DNA of 64,000 bases from an uncultured Methylococcaceae bacterium. GTDB lineage: Bacteria > Pseudomonadota > Gammaproteobacteria > Methylococcales > Methylomonadaceae. Shown piece after piece: positions 1 to 8,487 of the stretch. The position numbers and the translations under genes were made by a program. The notes beneath the pieces are model-generated. The model was not told the origin of the DNA and did no database searches. It worked only from the letters and a program-made list of their open reading frames with translations. The DNA is taken from contig CAIYRS010000080.1 of the NCBI GenBank assembly GCA_903928685.1, positions 1-64,000 on the forward strand, in the 5' to 3' direction. How positions within the stretch are numbered: position 1 is the first letter of the stretch; the number at the start of each line of letters is the position of its first letter.

Positions 1-1
1 A

Positions 2-550
2 GGTCTTCATGCGACAACGATGGAGCAAATAGCTAAAGCATTGAAAATCTCAAAACTGACCTTGTATTCGCGCTTTGCCGATAAAGAAGCCTTGTTTTCG
101 GCAGTCATTGAAAGCAAATGCCAAGGCCATATTTCTGAAGACCTATTTAAACTGGAAGATGGGCAGCCATTTGAGGCGGCATTGCATGGAATTGCTTTCG
201 CATTAATGGACTTGTTGACCAGTGAAGGGCCGATGAATATGGAAAGGATGCTGACAAGTCATACTGGCAAGGAGAAGAGAAATCTCACCCAGCTATATTA
301 CCAAGCTGGGCCGACACGGGTGAAAAGCGCAATTACCCATTATTTGCAAGGCTTGCACGAAGAGCAAAAGCTATATGTGCCCAATCCAATATTTTCGGCC
401 AACTTGTTTACGGCGATGATTAAAGGATCGGATATATGCTTGCGCGCGCTGATGGATATTCCGCCGCCAATTAGCGAACAAGAAAAGGCTGATTATTGCC
501 GCGAAGCGGTGCAAATGTTTATCGCAGCACATATGATGCCATGCACCTGA
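2..550 (+). CDS. TetR/AcrR-family regulator, 5' end cut by window edge
   Basis: DNA-binding repressor-type protein. The reading frame is open from base 2 and the first visible residues, GLHATTMEQIAKALKISKLTLYSRF, belong to the helix-turn-helix of a TetR domain, so the true start lies upstream of the window; the ATG at 20 is internal. The rest is a helical ligand-binding domain of the AefR-like type, about 140 residues. It converges with the RND permease gene at 699-3782. Such regulators often control efflux genes, but here the efflux promoter is far away, so the target is unknown. Family call is firm; function is inference. Confidence 0.85.
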   Translation, partial: GLHATTMEQIAKALKISKLTLYSRFADKEALFSAVIESKCQGHISEDLFKLEDGQPFEAALHGIAFALMDLLTSEGPMNMERMLTSHTGKEKRNLTQLYYQAGPTRVKSAITHYLQGLHEEQKLYVPNPIFSANLFTAMIKGSDICLRALMDIPPPISEQEKADYCREAVQMFIAAHMMPCT

Positions 551-698
551 TTTTTTTATGCCTCACGTAAGCAAGAGGCTATCTTTGTAGGTGAGAGGGC
601 ACTTTCATAGCCCAACAAGACAGCCGACTCTCTATATTCAGCGATATAGATTTTAATTCGTGTGTCTGATTTAGCGTAGCTGTAACAAACCAAAGTGG

Positions 699-3600
699 CT
701 AGCTTTTCCCCATCATCGCATAACACACGGGCGTCAACACCAAACTCGCCGCCATGCCAAACAACAAGCCAGCGGACAATGACAAAGTCATCGGGATTAA
801 AAATTGCGCTTGCGGGCTGGTTTCCAATAAGGTCGGCAGGAAGCCGGCAAAGTTAGTCAAGAACGCCAACAGAATCGGGCGGAAGCGCGAGGTACAGGCT
901 TCGATGATGAGTTCCGTGATAGGTTTGTCCGAGCCTTCGTGTTCGCGGATGCTGTCTAGCAACACCAAGCTGTCATTGATGACTACACCGCTGGCGGCGA
1001 TCATGCCCACTAACGATTCCATTGACAAAGGCAAGCCCAACAAGCCATGCGCCAACACGCCGCCGCTCCACGCCACAGGCGCGGCGAGCATGAATATCAG
1101 CGGTTTTAGGTAAGAGCGGAACGGGATGGCGATCATGGCGTAAATCACGAACAGGGCAATGGCGGTGTTACGGCCTAAGGATTCGGTGGTGGCTTCTTGT
1201 TCTTGGCGGTTTTGACCTATTTCGATGTTGAGGCCGTGGTAATCGTGTTCCAGTTTCGGCAACACGGATTTTTCCATCTCAGCATAAATGGCGTTGCCAT
1301 CGCCGAGTTTGGGATCAACCCGTGCTTGCACAGTCAGGACACGCTGGCGATTTAGGCGGTTAAGTTTGGCGTAGCCTGGGATTTGCTCGATGTTTGCCAA
1401 GGAACTAAGCGGTGCGCTTGCGCCATCGGCAAGCCGTATCGGCAGATTGTCCAAATCATCCAAGGTGCGGCGTTCGTTGATCGGCAGGCGCACCATCACT
1501 TTCACTTCGCTGCGCCCGCGTTGCAGTCTATGCACTTCTTCGCCGTAATAAGCGCCACGCACTTGTTCTGCTAAATCCTCCAAGCGCAAACCTAAGCGTT
1601 CGCCAGCGGGTTTTAAAGTGAATTGCAGTTCCGGTTTGCCGGGCTCAGCGGAATCGACCACATCCTCAACACCTTGGTAAGCCGCCAGTTTTTGCTTGAA
1701 AGCGTCGGCTGCCGCCGTCAATACCGTTTGATCGCTAGCACCTAAGTCAAATTCCAAGTCGTACGGCACATCGCCTTCCTTGTACAAAAAATCGATTTTG
1801 CCGCGCCCGACATCGCCGATGCGCCGCCGCCATTCGCGGATAAAATCTTCGACCACAATGCGCTGCCGCCCAATGGGGGTAAATTCTGTCCAAAATCCCG
1901 CTTGCCTAGCCCAAACCATCGTTTCTAATCCTGCTATAACGCTGATTTTTTTACCTGTTTGGTTTTCTGGTTGTTGCGCGTCCAACTCATCACGCAAGGC
2001 AAAAAACGCCTGTTCGACTTGCTTTGCGAGCGTGCTGATTTCGCTGTACGGTGCGCCAATCGGTACGGTGAGGTTGACCCAAAAACTGTCGCGGGTGACA
2101 TCCGGTTGCAACGATTGGCGGATACGGTCGCTGCCCACTAATGCGCCGCTGATTAGCAATAGCAACAGAAAACAGCTGATAGTCAGGTAACGCCACTCTA
2201 GGGCCAGTGTTAAAAAAGGCCGGTAATAACGCTCTACAAAAGTCGCTAAGCCTTGGTTTAGCCTTGTCCGCAAACGCTCCAAACGCGAGGGCGTTGTCGA
2301 TAGCGGCGCAGCGGTTGCCAAATGCGCGGGCAGAATCAGCATGGCTTCAACCAGCGAGAATACCAATGTCAAAATCATTACCACACAGATAGGCCGCATC
2401 ATTTGCCCCACCCAACCGGACAAAAACAGCCCCGGCAAAAACGCCACCAAAGCTACCAAGACCGCCAGCGTCACCGGAACAGCCACTTCGCGTACCCCAG
2501 CAATGGCGGAATTCAGGCTGGAAGTTTTACCCTGCGATTGCTGGCTGTGGATGCTGTCGCCAATGATGATGGCATCGTCCACCAAAATGCCCATCGCCAA
2601 TAAAAAACCGAACAACGACAGCATATTCAGTGACACATCCAGCAATGGCATCAGCCATAATGCGCCGAAAATCGACGTTAAAATGCCCATGCCCGCCCAG
2701 AGCGCGACTTTCAGGCGTAAAAACAAGGTCAGTACCAAACACACCAGCACAAAACCGCTCAGGCCATCTTCAATCAAAGTGTTGATACGTTCATCGTAGG
2801 CTTGCGAATCATCCCACCAGGTTTTTAGCGTCAAGCCTTCGGGCAACTGGCTTTGCAAGTCTCTGACAGCGGTATTGACACGCTGGGCGACGGCGACAGT
2901 ATCGCGTTCGGCGTGGATTTCCCAACCTTGTGCGGTTTCACCGTCGTGATGCCATTCGCTGATGAATTCTTCAAAACCATCTTTCACAGTGGCGACATCA
3001 CCCAGCAACACTCGCCCGCCATCGGCATCGCTACGCAACACCAAAGCCACCACTGCCGCCGAATCAGTGGCTTTGCCGTGGATGTTTAACAGCCATTCTC
3101 CTGCCGGATTTTTAACCACGCCAGCTGGCAAATCCAGTGACGCGCGGCGCATGGCGGCGGCGACATCACTTAAACCCAAGCCATATTGCTGGAGTTTGGC
3201 AGACGATACTTCTACGGCGATTTCATAAGCCACTGCGCCGTAATTTAAGGTTTTACTTACGCCAGGAATGGAGGTCAGTTGTTGATGGATGATTTCGCCG
3301 TAGCGTTGCAAGGTCAGATTATCGGTTTTGCCATGCAAAGCCACCCAGATCAAACCATCATCATCTTCGCGTTGGGCGGCTTGTACGTCGATGTTTTCCA
3401 AACCTTTTGGCAGGCGTTGTATGGCTTGGACACGGCTACGTAAGGCATTCATGACTTGATTTTTATCGTGGTCGGGCAATACCGCGACTTTAATCTGGCA
3501 TTGCGCTTGGGTGATTTCAGTATTCAGGCGCTTAACCCCCGGCACATCAAAAATCGCCTCTTCAATACGGATACACACCGCGCTTTCAATTTCCGCCGGC

Positions 3601-3782
3601 CCGGCGCTCGGATAAAACGCGGTGATTTGGATTTGCTGCGGACTGAAACGCGGGAAAACTTCGGTGTTGATTGAGTTAAAACTGGACACGCCGCCAATTA
3701 AAATCAGCAACATCAATAAATTGGCGGCAACGGGATTGCTGGCGAACCAAGCTAAGAGGCTGTTGGGTGGCGAGTTTGTCAT
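699..3782 (-). CDS. RND-type efflux permease (AcrB/HAE1-like)
   Basis: Inner-membrane proton-driven pump of a tripartite efflux system, 1027 residues, the normal length for the family. A membrane segment lies at about residues 15-35, two periplasmic loops follow, and the TM4 motif GILVDDAIII carries the paired proton-relay aspartates (D402, D403). A second TM10-like motif, GVVINDSLVLLDS, lies near residue 935. Its adaptor and outer-membrane partner lie upstream on the same strand (4506-5678, 5796-7172), but the oppositely oriented hicAB pair (3856-4492) separates it from the adaptor, so it may need its own promoter in 3783-3855. Substrate cannot be read from sequence; the divergence from AcrB itself leaves drug, lipid or metabolite export open. 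Confidence 0.92.
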   Translation of the reverse strand: MTNSPPNSLLAWFASNPVAANLLMLLILIGGVSSFNSINTEVFPRFSPQQIQITAFYPSAGPAEIESAVCIRIEEAIFDVPGVKRLNTEITQAQCQIKVAVLPDHDKNQVMNALRSRVQAIQRLPKGLENIDVQAAQREDDDGLIWVALHGKTDNLTLQRYGEIIHQQLTSIPGVSKTLNYGAVAYEIAVEVSSAKLQQYGLGLSDVAAAMRRASLDLPAGVVKNPAGEWLLNIHGKATDSAAVVALVLRSDADGGRVLLGDVATVKDGFEEFISEWHHDGETAQGWEIHAERDTVAVAQRVNTAVRDLQSQLPEGLTLKTWWDDSQAYDERINTLIEDGLSGFVLVCLVLTLFLRLKVALWAGMGILTSIFGALWLMPLLDVSLNMLSLFGFLLAMGILVDDAIIIGDSIHSQQSQGKTSSLNSAIAGVREVAVPVTLAVLVALVAFLPGLFLSGWVGQMMRPICVVMILTLVFSLVEAMLILPAHLATAAPLSTTPSRLERLRTRLNQGLATFVERYYRPFLTLALEWRYLTISCFLLLLLISGALVGSDRIRQSLQPDVTRDSFWVNLTVPIGAPYSEISTLAKQVEQAFFALRDELDAQQPENQTGKKISVIAGLETMVWARQAGFWTEFTPIGRQRIVVEDFIREWRRRIGDVGRGKIDFLYKEGDVPYDLEFDLGASDQTVLTAAADAFKQKLAAYQGVEDVVDSAEPGKPELQFTLKPAGERLGLRLEDLAEQVRGAYYGEEVHRLQRGRSEVKVMVRLPINERRTLDDLDNLPIRLADGASAPLSSLANIEQIPGYAKLNRLNRQRVLTVQARVDPKLGDGNAIYAEMEKSVLPKLEHDYHGLNIEIGQNRQEQEATTESLGRNTAIALFVIYAMIAIPFRSYLKPLIFMLAAPVAWSGGVLAHGLLGLPLSMESLVGMIAASGVVINDSLVLLDSIREHEGSDKPITELIIEACTSRFRPILLAFLTNFAGFLPTLLETSPQAQFLIPMTLSLSAGLLFGMAASLVLTPVCYAMMGKS

Positions 3783-3855
3783 GGATTTATATACTTATTT
3801 GTTTTTATAATTAACTTTTATGTATACAATAATCGCAACAAAACTAGGCGCGACC

Positions 3856-4032
3856 ATGAAATACAGTGAATTCAAACGCTGGCTAGAAAAGCAGGGCGTT
3901 AATTTTAGTCCTGGCAAAGGCAGCCATTTACATGCGGAACTGAATGGGAAAACCGCCATTGTGCCGTTCCACGGTTCGAAAGAAATACCTAAGCCATTGG
4001 TTAATAAAATTAAGAAAGATTTGGGTCTGTAA
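3856..4032 (+). CDS. hicA: HicA-type mRNA interferase toxin
   Basis: Small toxin of a type II toxin-antitoxin pair, expected to bind and cleave mRNA when free of HicB. The 58-residue product starts MKYSEFKRWLEKQGVNF and has the double-stranded-RNA-binding-like HicA fold signature GKGSHLHAE with the catalytic histidine at residue 24, then a basic C-terminus. I chose the ATG at 3856 because it matches the usual HicA N-terminus; an in-frame ATG at 3820 would add 12 unlikely residues. The antitoxin gene follows 40 bases downstream. The pair is embedded, on the opposite strand, within the efflux operon. Confidence 0.88.
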   Translation: MKYSEFKRWLEKQGVNFSPGKGSHLHAELNGKTAIVPFHGSKEIPKPLVNKIKKDLGL

Positions 4033-4072
4033 TCTATGTCCTTCCTTTCAACTCAAACATATAGGAGGTTTT

Positions 4073-4492
4073 ATGTTTGTTTACCCCACCACGATTGAAC
4101 ACGATGCAGAAACTGGGCAATTTATCGTGGAGTTTCCTGATTTGCCCGCCGTGTATTCCGTGGGCGACAGCGCCGAAGAGGCTTTGCTTAATGCTGCCGA
4201 TGCCCTAGAAACCGCATTTTTTTATCTTGTACAAGAACGCAAACCCGTTCCGTTAGCATCATCTTTAAATGGTCGTAACGGTGTGACACTACCTGTGTTA
4301 GTGGCTGGCAAGGTGGCTTTACACAACGCCATGATTGCCAACGGTGTCCGCAAGGCGGACTTAGCACGACAATTGAACATTGCGCCTACCTTAGTTGACC
4401 GTTTGTTGTCGCTGAAACATAAAACCAGAATCGAGCAAATTGAAACGGCATTAGCCTTACTGGGGAAAAAGCTAGTGGTCGATATTAGTTAG
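4073..4492 (+). CDS. hicB: HicB-type antitoxin with C-terminal helix-turn-helix
   Basis: Antitoxin that should neutralise HicA and autoregulate the pair. The 139-residue product has an N-terminal HicB domain (YPTTIEHDAETGQFIVEFPD, a degenerate RNase-H-like fold, about residues 3-60) and a C-terminal DNA-binding segment (ANGVRKADLARQLNIAPTLV, about residues 90-110). The start at 4073 is supported by a strong Shine-Dalgarno AGGAGG at 4063-4068. It ends 13 bases from the convergent end of the efflux adaptor gene. Confidence 0.9.
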   Translation: MFVYPTTIEHDAETGQFIVEFPDLPAVYSVGDSAEEALLNAADALETAFFYLVQERKPVPLASSLNGRNGVTLPVLVAGKVALHNAMIANGVRKADLARQLNIAPTLVDRLLSLKHKTRIEQIETALALLGKKLVVDIS

Positions 4493-4505
4493 CGCGTAAA
4501 CCACG

Positions 4506-5678
4506 CTATTGAGCTTGTTCAATCTTCACTGTCATCCCCTCTATCGGCACTGGCAAATCGGATACGACCACTTTGTCACCTGCCTGCAAACCCTCCGAAA
4601 CCACCAGCCGTTCCGGTTCAAAACGTAAAACCGCGATTTTTCGACGGGTCAATTTTTGCGTCTTATCGACTAGCCAAACTTGTTGCGCGGTATCGACAGC
4701 GGTTGGTGGCAGCACAAACACATCTTGCCGCGTTTTGCCGTGGATGCTAGCTTGCACAAACAAACCGGCCAACAAGGGCGCTTGGCCTTTGGCTTGGCTG
4801 TAGGGTTTGGCAACTTCGGCGACGGCGTATATTTGCCCGTTGCTGGCATCGACCACGCCTTCGGTGCGGACAATGCGGCCTTGCCACGTCACTGCTCGGC
4901 CTGCAATCTCGGTGGTCAAATCGACGCTTGTTTGTAGTTTGGCATCGGTTGTTGGTTCGCCCAAAGGAACATCAACAAACGCCAATTGTTTGCTGTTGAT
5001 TGGCAAGCGGATTTCGGCAACGTCAGTCGCATATAACCGACCCAGTTTTTCGCCGGGTTGGACGAATTGTGCCAAGCTGCTGGATTTTTCGCGGATTCGT
5101 CCGGCAAAAGGGGCGCGGAGTTCGCAGCGGCTGAGTTTGAGTTGGGCTTTGCTTAAATCGGCTTCGGCGGCTTGCAGTTTCGCCCGCGCCTCCGCCAATT
5201 GCGGTTCATGTAGGGCTAAGGGCGTGGCTAGTCCTGTGCCTAAAGTTTGCCATTCGGTACGCGCCTGCTGGGCTTGCGCTTGTTCGGATTGCAGTACCCG
5301 CTTGGCTTCGGCAATGCGGGCACGGGCTTCGGCGATGGCGTAATCGTAATCACGTGCTTCAATGGCAATCAGCAAGTCGTTTTTGGCAAAAAAGCCGCCT
5401 GTTTCCCAGTGCGGATGCACATAAGTGATTTTACCCGCCACTTCCGGCACCAAATCCATTTCCGTGCGTGGTTTGACAATGCCTTGGCTTTGTACATCCA
5501 ACCGCAAGATTTGCGGTGTCGCAGTGATGATATTGACCACTGGCGGTTCGCTAGCGGCGATTTGCGTGGGCATCACGGGTTTGTAGGCGAGCAAGCCCCA
5601 TGCGCTGGCGATGCCTAGTGTAAGTAAGGCAAGGGGTAGAAGTATTTTTAGCTGCGGAGTTGGCATCTTTTTTAACAT
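4506..5678 (-). CDS. RND efflux periplasmic adaptor (membrane fusion protein)
   Basis: Links the RND permease to the outer-membrane channel. The 390-residue protein has an N-terminal membrane anchor (about residues 10-30), a lipoyl/barrel half (VPEVAGKITYVHPHWETGG), an alpha-helical hairpin rich in Ala, Glu and Gln (about 110-185), the returning lipoyl half (CELRAPFAGRIREKSSSLAQ), then a beta-barrel and membrane-proximal domain. No lipobox, so it is probably anchored by its N-terminal helix. It lies downstream of the outer-membrane protein gene after a 117-base gap that holds an inverted repeat. Confidence 0.92.
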   Translation of the reverse strand: MLKKMPTPQLKILLPLALLTLGIASAWGLLAYKPVMPTQIAASEPPVVNIITATPQILRLDVQSQGIVKPRTEMDLVPEVAGKITYVHPHWETGGFFAKNDLLIAIEARDYDYAIAEARARIAEAKRVLQSEQAQAQQARTEWQTLGTGLATPLALHEPQLAEARAKLQAAEADLSKAQLKLSRCELRAPFAGRIREKSSSLAQFVQPGEKLGRLYATDVAEIRLPINSKQLAFVDVPLGEPTTDAKLQTSVDLTTEIAGRAVTWQGRIVRTEGVVDASNGQIYAVAEVAKPYSQAKGQAPLLAGLFVQASIHGKTRQDVFVLPPTAVDTAQQVWLVDKTQKLTRRKIAVLRFEPERLVVSEGLQAGDKVVVSDLPVPIEGMTVKIEQAQ

Positions 5679-5708
5679 CTTGTTATTTTTCGCATAACGA
5701 TTTCAAGA

Positions 5709-5786
5709 CGTAGGGTGGGCAACGCTTTTTTGCCCACCGTGCCAGACGAATCAAATGGTGGGCAGAACCGCATTGCCCACCCTACG
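5709..5786. repeat. Inverted repeat, REP-like, between efflux genes
   Basis: The 12-base arms CGTAGGGTGGGC (5709-5720) and its exact complement (5775-5786) enclose an inner GGGCA/TGCCC hairpin. It fits a REP-like extragenic palindrome rather than a terminator because the genes on either side are codirectional parts of one operon and no T-run follows. A partial relative lies at 15424-15442. Confidence 0.6.
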
Positions 5787-5795
5787 CAAATGGAT

Positions 5796-7172
5796 TTACT
5801 CAACATCGCCTCCCAAGGCCAAATACAGGTTAATCCGGTTGTTCAGCAATTGCCGCCGGACGGCGAGATAGTTGCTTTGGGCATCTAAGGTGCTGCGGTA
5901 ACTATCCAGCAAGGTGAGGATTTGCACCAATCCTTGCCGATAGCCATACACCGCCAGCTTGCGGCTTTCTTGGGTTTGCGCGACGGCTTCGCGCAAATGT
6001 TGTTCTTGTTGTTGCAGCCATTGTTCCGCCGCCAAAGCTTGTTCTACTTCGCGGAAAGCGTTAAGCGCGGTGCTGCGGTAAGCGTTTAGCGATTCTTGGA
6101 CACGGGCTTTTTGCAACCGAATGTCGGCTTGCAAACGTCCACCAGTAAATAATGGTTGCATCAGACCAGCGGTCAGATTCCATGCGGCGGCACGTGGGTC
6201 GATAATGTCGGCGAGGGCAGGGCTTGCGGTACCGCCATTGGCGGTTAAGGTCAGGCGCGGCAATAAGGCTTTTTCTGCGCTGGCGAGACGGGCATCGGCG
6301 GCACGTAAGCGGGTGAATGCGGCGATTAAATCTGGTCGTCTGCTTAACAATTGCGAAGGCATACCGGCGGCTAAGCGTGCGGGCGGTTCCGGTAATTGCT
6401 GATTAGCGAGAACCTTGCCTTCAGGATAACGGCCTAGCAAAGTTTCCAAACGCCGACTAAGCAATTGCACTTGGTTACGCGTATCGGCTAAGCGTGCTTC
6501 GGCATTGGCAACATCAGTCAGCACCAAACGCAAATCCAAGCCACCAGTTAAACCTAAATTAAACCGCCCGCGCACCAAATCACCAATTGTGCGACGGTCT
6601 TTGACCGATTGCTCGGCGACTTGCACTTGGAGCTTGGCTTCGGTCAGCTCAAAATAGGTTTGCGCGGTTCGTGCCGCTAGCGACAGTATCGCGCCTTGCC
6701 AATCGGCAGTAGTCGCTTCTGCCTCTTGGTTAAAGGCTTGCTGCGAGGCACGGATGCGTCCCCATAAATCGACTTCCCAACTCAGGTTAAACAAGACTTC
6801 GAATGCCGAATACCGCCCCGACGCGACATCATCGCTATGCTGATAAGCAGGTGAGAAGGACAATTGCGGCAAACGGCCCGCTCCGGCAATGGTTGCCGAT
6901 GCACGGGCGGCTTGCACCCGTGCCGCCGCTGCTTGTAAATCGTAATTTTGGTTTAAGGCGGTGTGTACCAAAGCGGTCAGCATCGGATCGTCAAATCCTT
7001 TTAACCATTGCGGCGGCGCATCGGTTTGGCGGGGGTTGGCGGCTTGCCATTGTGCAGGCGGAAGGATGCCGCTGGATTCTGGTTTGCGTTCCGGCAAGTT
7101 TTGGCAAGCAACCAATAGCATGGCAAACAGCGTTATGGCAAACAGCGTTATGGCAAAAAAAGACGTTTTCAC
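5796..7172 (-). CDS. Outer-membrane efflux lipoprotein (NodT/OprM family)
   Basis: Channel component of the tripartite pump, 458 residues, TolC-like with two repeated halves. The N-terminus is a lipoprotein signal peptide ending LLVAC, so Cys23 is the likely lipidated residue. The signal peptide holds a tandem five-residue duplication (AITLF twice) encoded by two exact 15-base copies at 7120-7149. Long amphipathic coiled-coil segments (for example VQAARASATIAGAGRLPQLS and LRAADARLASAEKALLPRLT) are typical of the family. Its start is 3 bases after the exbD stop, so the two are probably translated from one message. Confidence 0.92.
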   Translation of the reverse strand: MKTSFFAITLFAITLFAMLLVACQNLPERKPESSGILPPAQWQAANPRQTDAPPQWLKGFDDPMLTALVHTALNQNYDLQAAAARVQAARASATIAGAGRLPQLSFSPAYQHSDDVASGRYSAFEVLFNLSWEVDLWGRIRASQQAFNQEAEATTADWQGAILSLAARTAQTYFELTEAKLQVQVAEQSVKDRRTIGDLVRGRFNLGLTGGLDLRLVLTDVANAEARLADTRNQVQLLSRRLETLLGRYPEGKVLANQQLPEPPARLAAGMPSQLLSRRPDLIAAFTRLRAADARLASAEKALLPRLTLTANGGTASPALADIIDPRAAAWNLTAGLMQPLFTGGRLQADIRLQKARVQESLNAYRSTALNAFREVEQALAAEQWLQQQEQHLREAVAQTQESRKLAVYGYRQGLVQILTLLDSYRSTLDAQSNYLAVRRQLLNNRINLYLALGGDVE

Positions 7173-7175
7173 GCG

Positions 7176-7583
7176 CTATTGCTGCACCGTCACAAACGAT
7201 AATTTGCCAATGCCGGAACGCTGTGCGCTCGCCATGACTTTTGCCACTGCCTCAAATACGGTAGCTCGGTCGGCTTGCAGTTGCAGGCTGATTTCGGGGT
7301 CTTTGGCTTGCAGGGCTTTCAGTTCCGCTTCCAAAGCTTCCACTGCGACGGGCTTGTCGTCCAACAAGGCTTGACCATCCGCTTGCACACTTAGAACAGC
7401 AACGTGTTGGTCGGGTGCAGGTTCGGTCTGTTCGGTTTTCGGCAATTTCACGCGCACTACTTGCGTCAATAACGGCGCGGTGACAATGAATACCACCAGC
7501 AACACCAGCATAACGTCCACTAAAGGCGTGACGTTGATCTCGCTCAACTCACCGTCTTCGTCATTAGATACGTTCATGGACAT
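7176..7583 (-). CDS. exbD: ExbD/TolR biopolymer-transport protein
   Basis: Inner-membrane partner of ExbB in the TonB motor. The 135-residue product has one N-terminal membrane helix with the functional aspartate in VTPLVDVMLVLLVVFIV (about residues 19-36) and a periplasmic domain. Its start overlaps the exbB end by 20 bases. A second in-frame ATG at 7577 is an alternative start. Position between exbB and an efflux lipoprotein is less usual than a plain tonB-exbBD operon. Confidence 0.92.
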   Translation of the reverse strand: MSMNVSNDEDGELSEINVTPLVDVMLVLLVVFIVTAPLLTQVVRVKLPKTEQTEPAPDQHVAVLSVQADGQALLDDKPVAVEALEAELKALQAKDPEISLQLQADRATVFEAVAKVMASAQRSGIGKLSFVTVQQ

Positions 7584-8232
7584 AGTCGTTTACCGTGTGT
7601 TGGAGCAAATGGCTTTGCATGGTGTTATGCAGGAAATCGCTGGCGAAATGTTCCAGCGTCGCTAAAGTCGCGCGGTTTTGGCGGAGGAAAAAGTTATAGG
7701 CCAACACCGCCGGAATCGCTACCGCAATGCCCAAACCCGTGGCAATCAAGGCTTCGCCGATGGGGCCGGCGACCACGTCCAAACTCGCCGAGCCTTTGGT
7801 GCCGATGTCTTTCAGCGCGTGCATAATGCCCCAGACGGTACCGAACAAACCGACAAACGGCGAAGTGCTGCCGAAACTCGCCAACCAACCTAGACCGGAT
7901 TCCATTTTGGCTTTTTCCTTTTGCAATTGCTGGCGCATGGTGCGTTCCAACAACTCATGCCAGGCTTTATATTGGTCAACTGGCAATATTTGCTGTTCCG
8001 GCAATCGGTTCAAGGTATTCAAACCTGCCTGATAAACCCGTGTCGCTTGCGAATTTAACTGCAAATCGACGTTACCATCGGCGGCGTGTTCGCGAAATTG
8101 CTTGATAAAACGGTGGTTTCGGAAGGCGTTCCAAACCAATTCCCCCGCTTTCAGCAAAATGACACTCCACGTCAAAAGCGAAAAACAGCCCAATAAACAA
8201 AGCGTACCGTTAACGATACCGGTTTCTGACAT
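7564..8232 (-). CDS. exbB: ExbB/TolQ/MotA-family proton channel
   Basis: Proton-channel subunit that energises TonB. Three membrane segments are visible: about residues 5-30 of MSETGIVNGTLCLLGCFSLL, one in the FVGLFGTVWGIMHAL region, and one in ATGLGIAVAIPAVLAYNFF, the conserved TolQ/ExbB signature. I place the start at ATG 8232 (222 residues). A TTG at 8238 has better spacing from the AAGGAG upstream and is possible. An extension to 8325 would add 31 residues without family resemblance. Confidence 0.9.
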   Translation of the reverse strand: MSETGIVNGTLCLLGCFSLLTWSVILLKAGELVWNAFRNHRFIKQFREHAADGNVDLQLNSQATRVYQAGLNTLNRLPEQQILPVDQYKAWHELLERTMRQQLQKEKAKMESGLGWLASFGSTSPFVGLFGTVWGIMHALKDIGTKGSASLDVVAGPIGEALIATGLGIAVAIPAVLAYNFFLRQNRATLATLEHFASDFLHNTMQSHLLQHTVNDYVHERI

Positions 8233-8305
8233 ATCCAAAGTGTTCTCCTTACATTTTATTATTGGTATTTGTTGATGGTTGCGCTTAACGAATTGAGCAT
8301 CAGTT

Positions 8306-8401
8306 ATAGGATGTGCTGTACCCAAAGGGCATAAAAGGAACGAAGCGCATCTGTCGAGTTTTTACGCGATTGATGCGCCTCCTGTCGTCGGCACATCCTA
8401 T
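8306..8401. repeat. Double inverted repeat upstream of exbB
   Basis: Outer arms ATAGGATGTGC (8306-8316) and its complement (8391-8401) enclose an inner GCGCATC (8345-8351)/GATGCGC (8372-8378) pair. It lies inside the tonB-exbB gap of a single operon. The layout suggests a REP/BIME-like mobile palindrome or an mRNA-processing hairpin, not a gene. Confidence 0.55.
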
Positions 8402-8424
8402 TCAATCTGGTAGAGATGAATGAT

Positions 8425-8469
8425 GTAGGTGCGGATTTATCCGCACTGTGAGAATAAATTCGCACCTAC
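8425..8469. repeat. Imperfect inverted repeat between tonB and exbB
   Basis: 16-base arms at 8425-8440 and 8454-8469 (GTAGGTGCGGATTTAT and its complement) pair with one mismatch, with a further ATCCGCAC echo in the loop. It is adjacent to the 8306-8401 repeat but different in sequence. Without a following T-run it reads as a REP-like element. Confidence 0.5.
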
Positions 8470-8487
8470 TTTTGTAACATCACCCAA

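Noticed and set aside
560-579. Terminator after the TetR gene
   Set aside because: A GCCTC/GAGGC stem of only five pairs without a good T-run; too weak.
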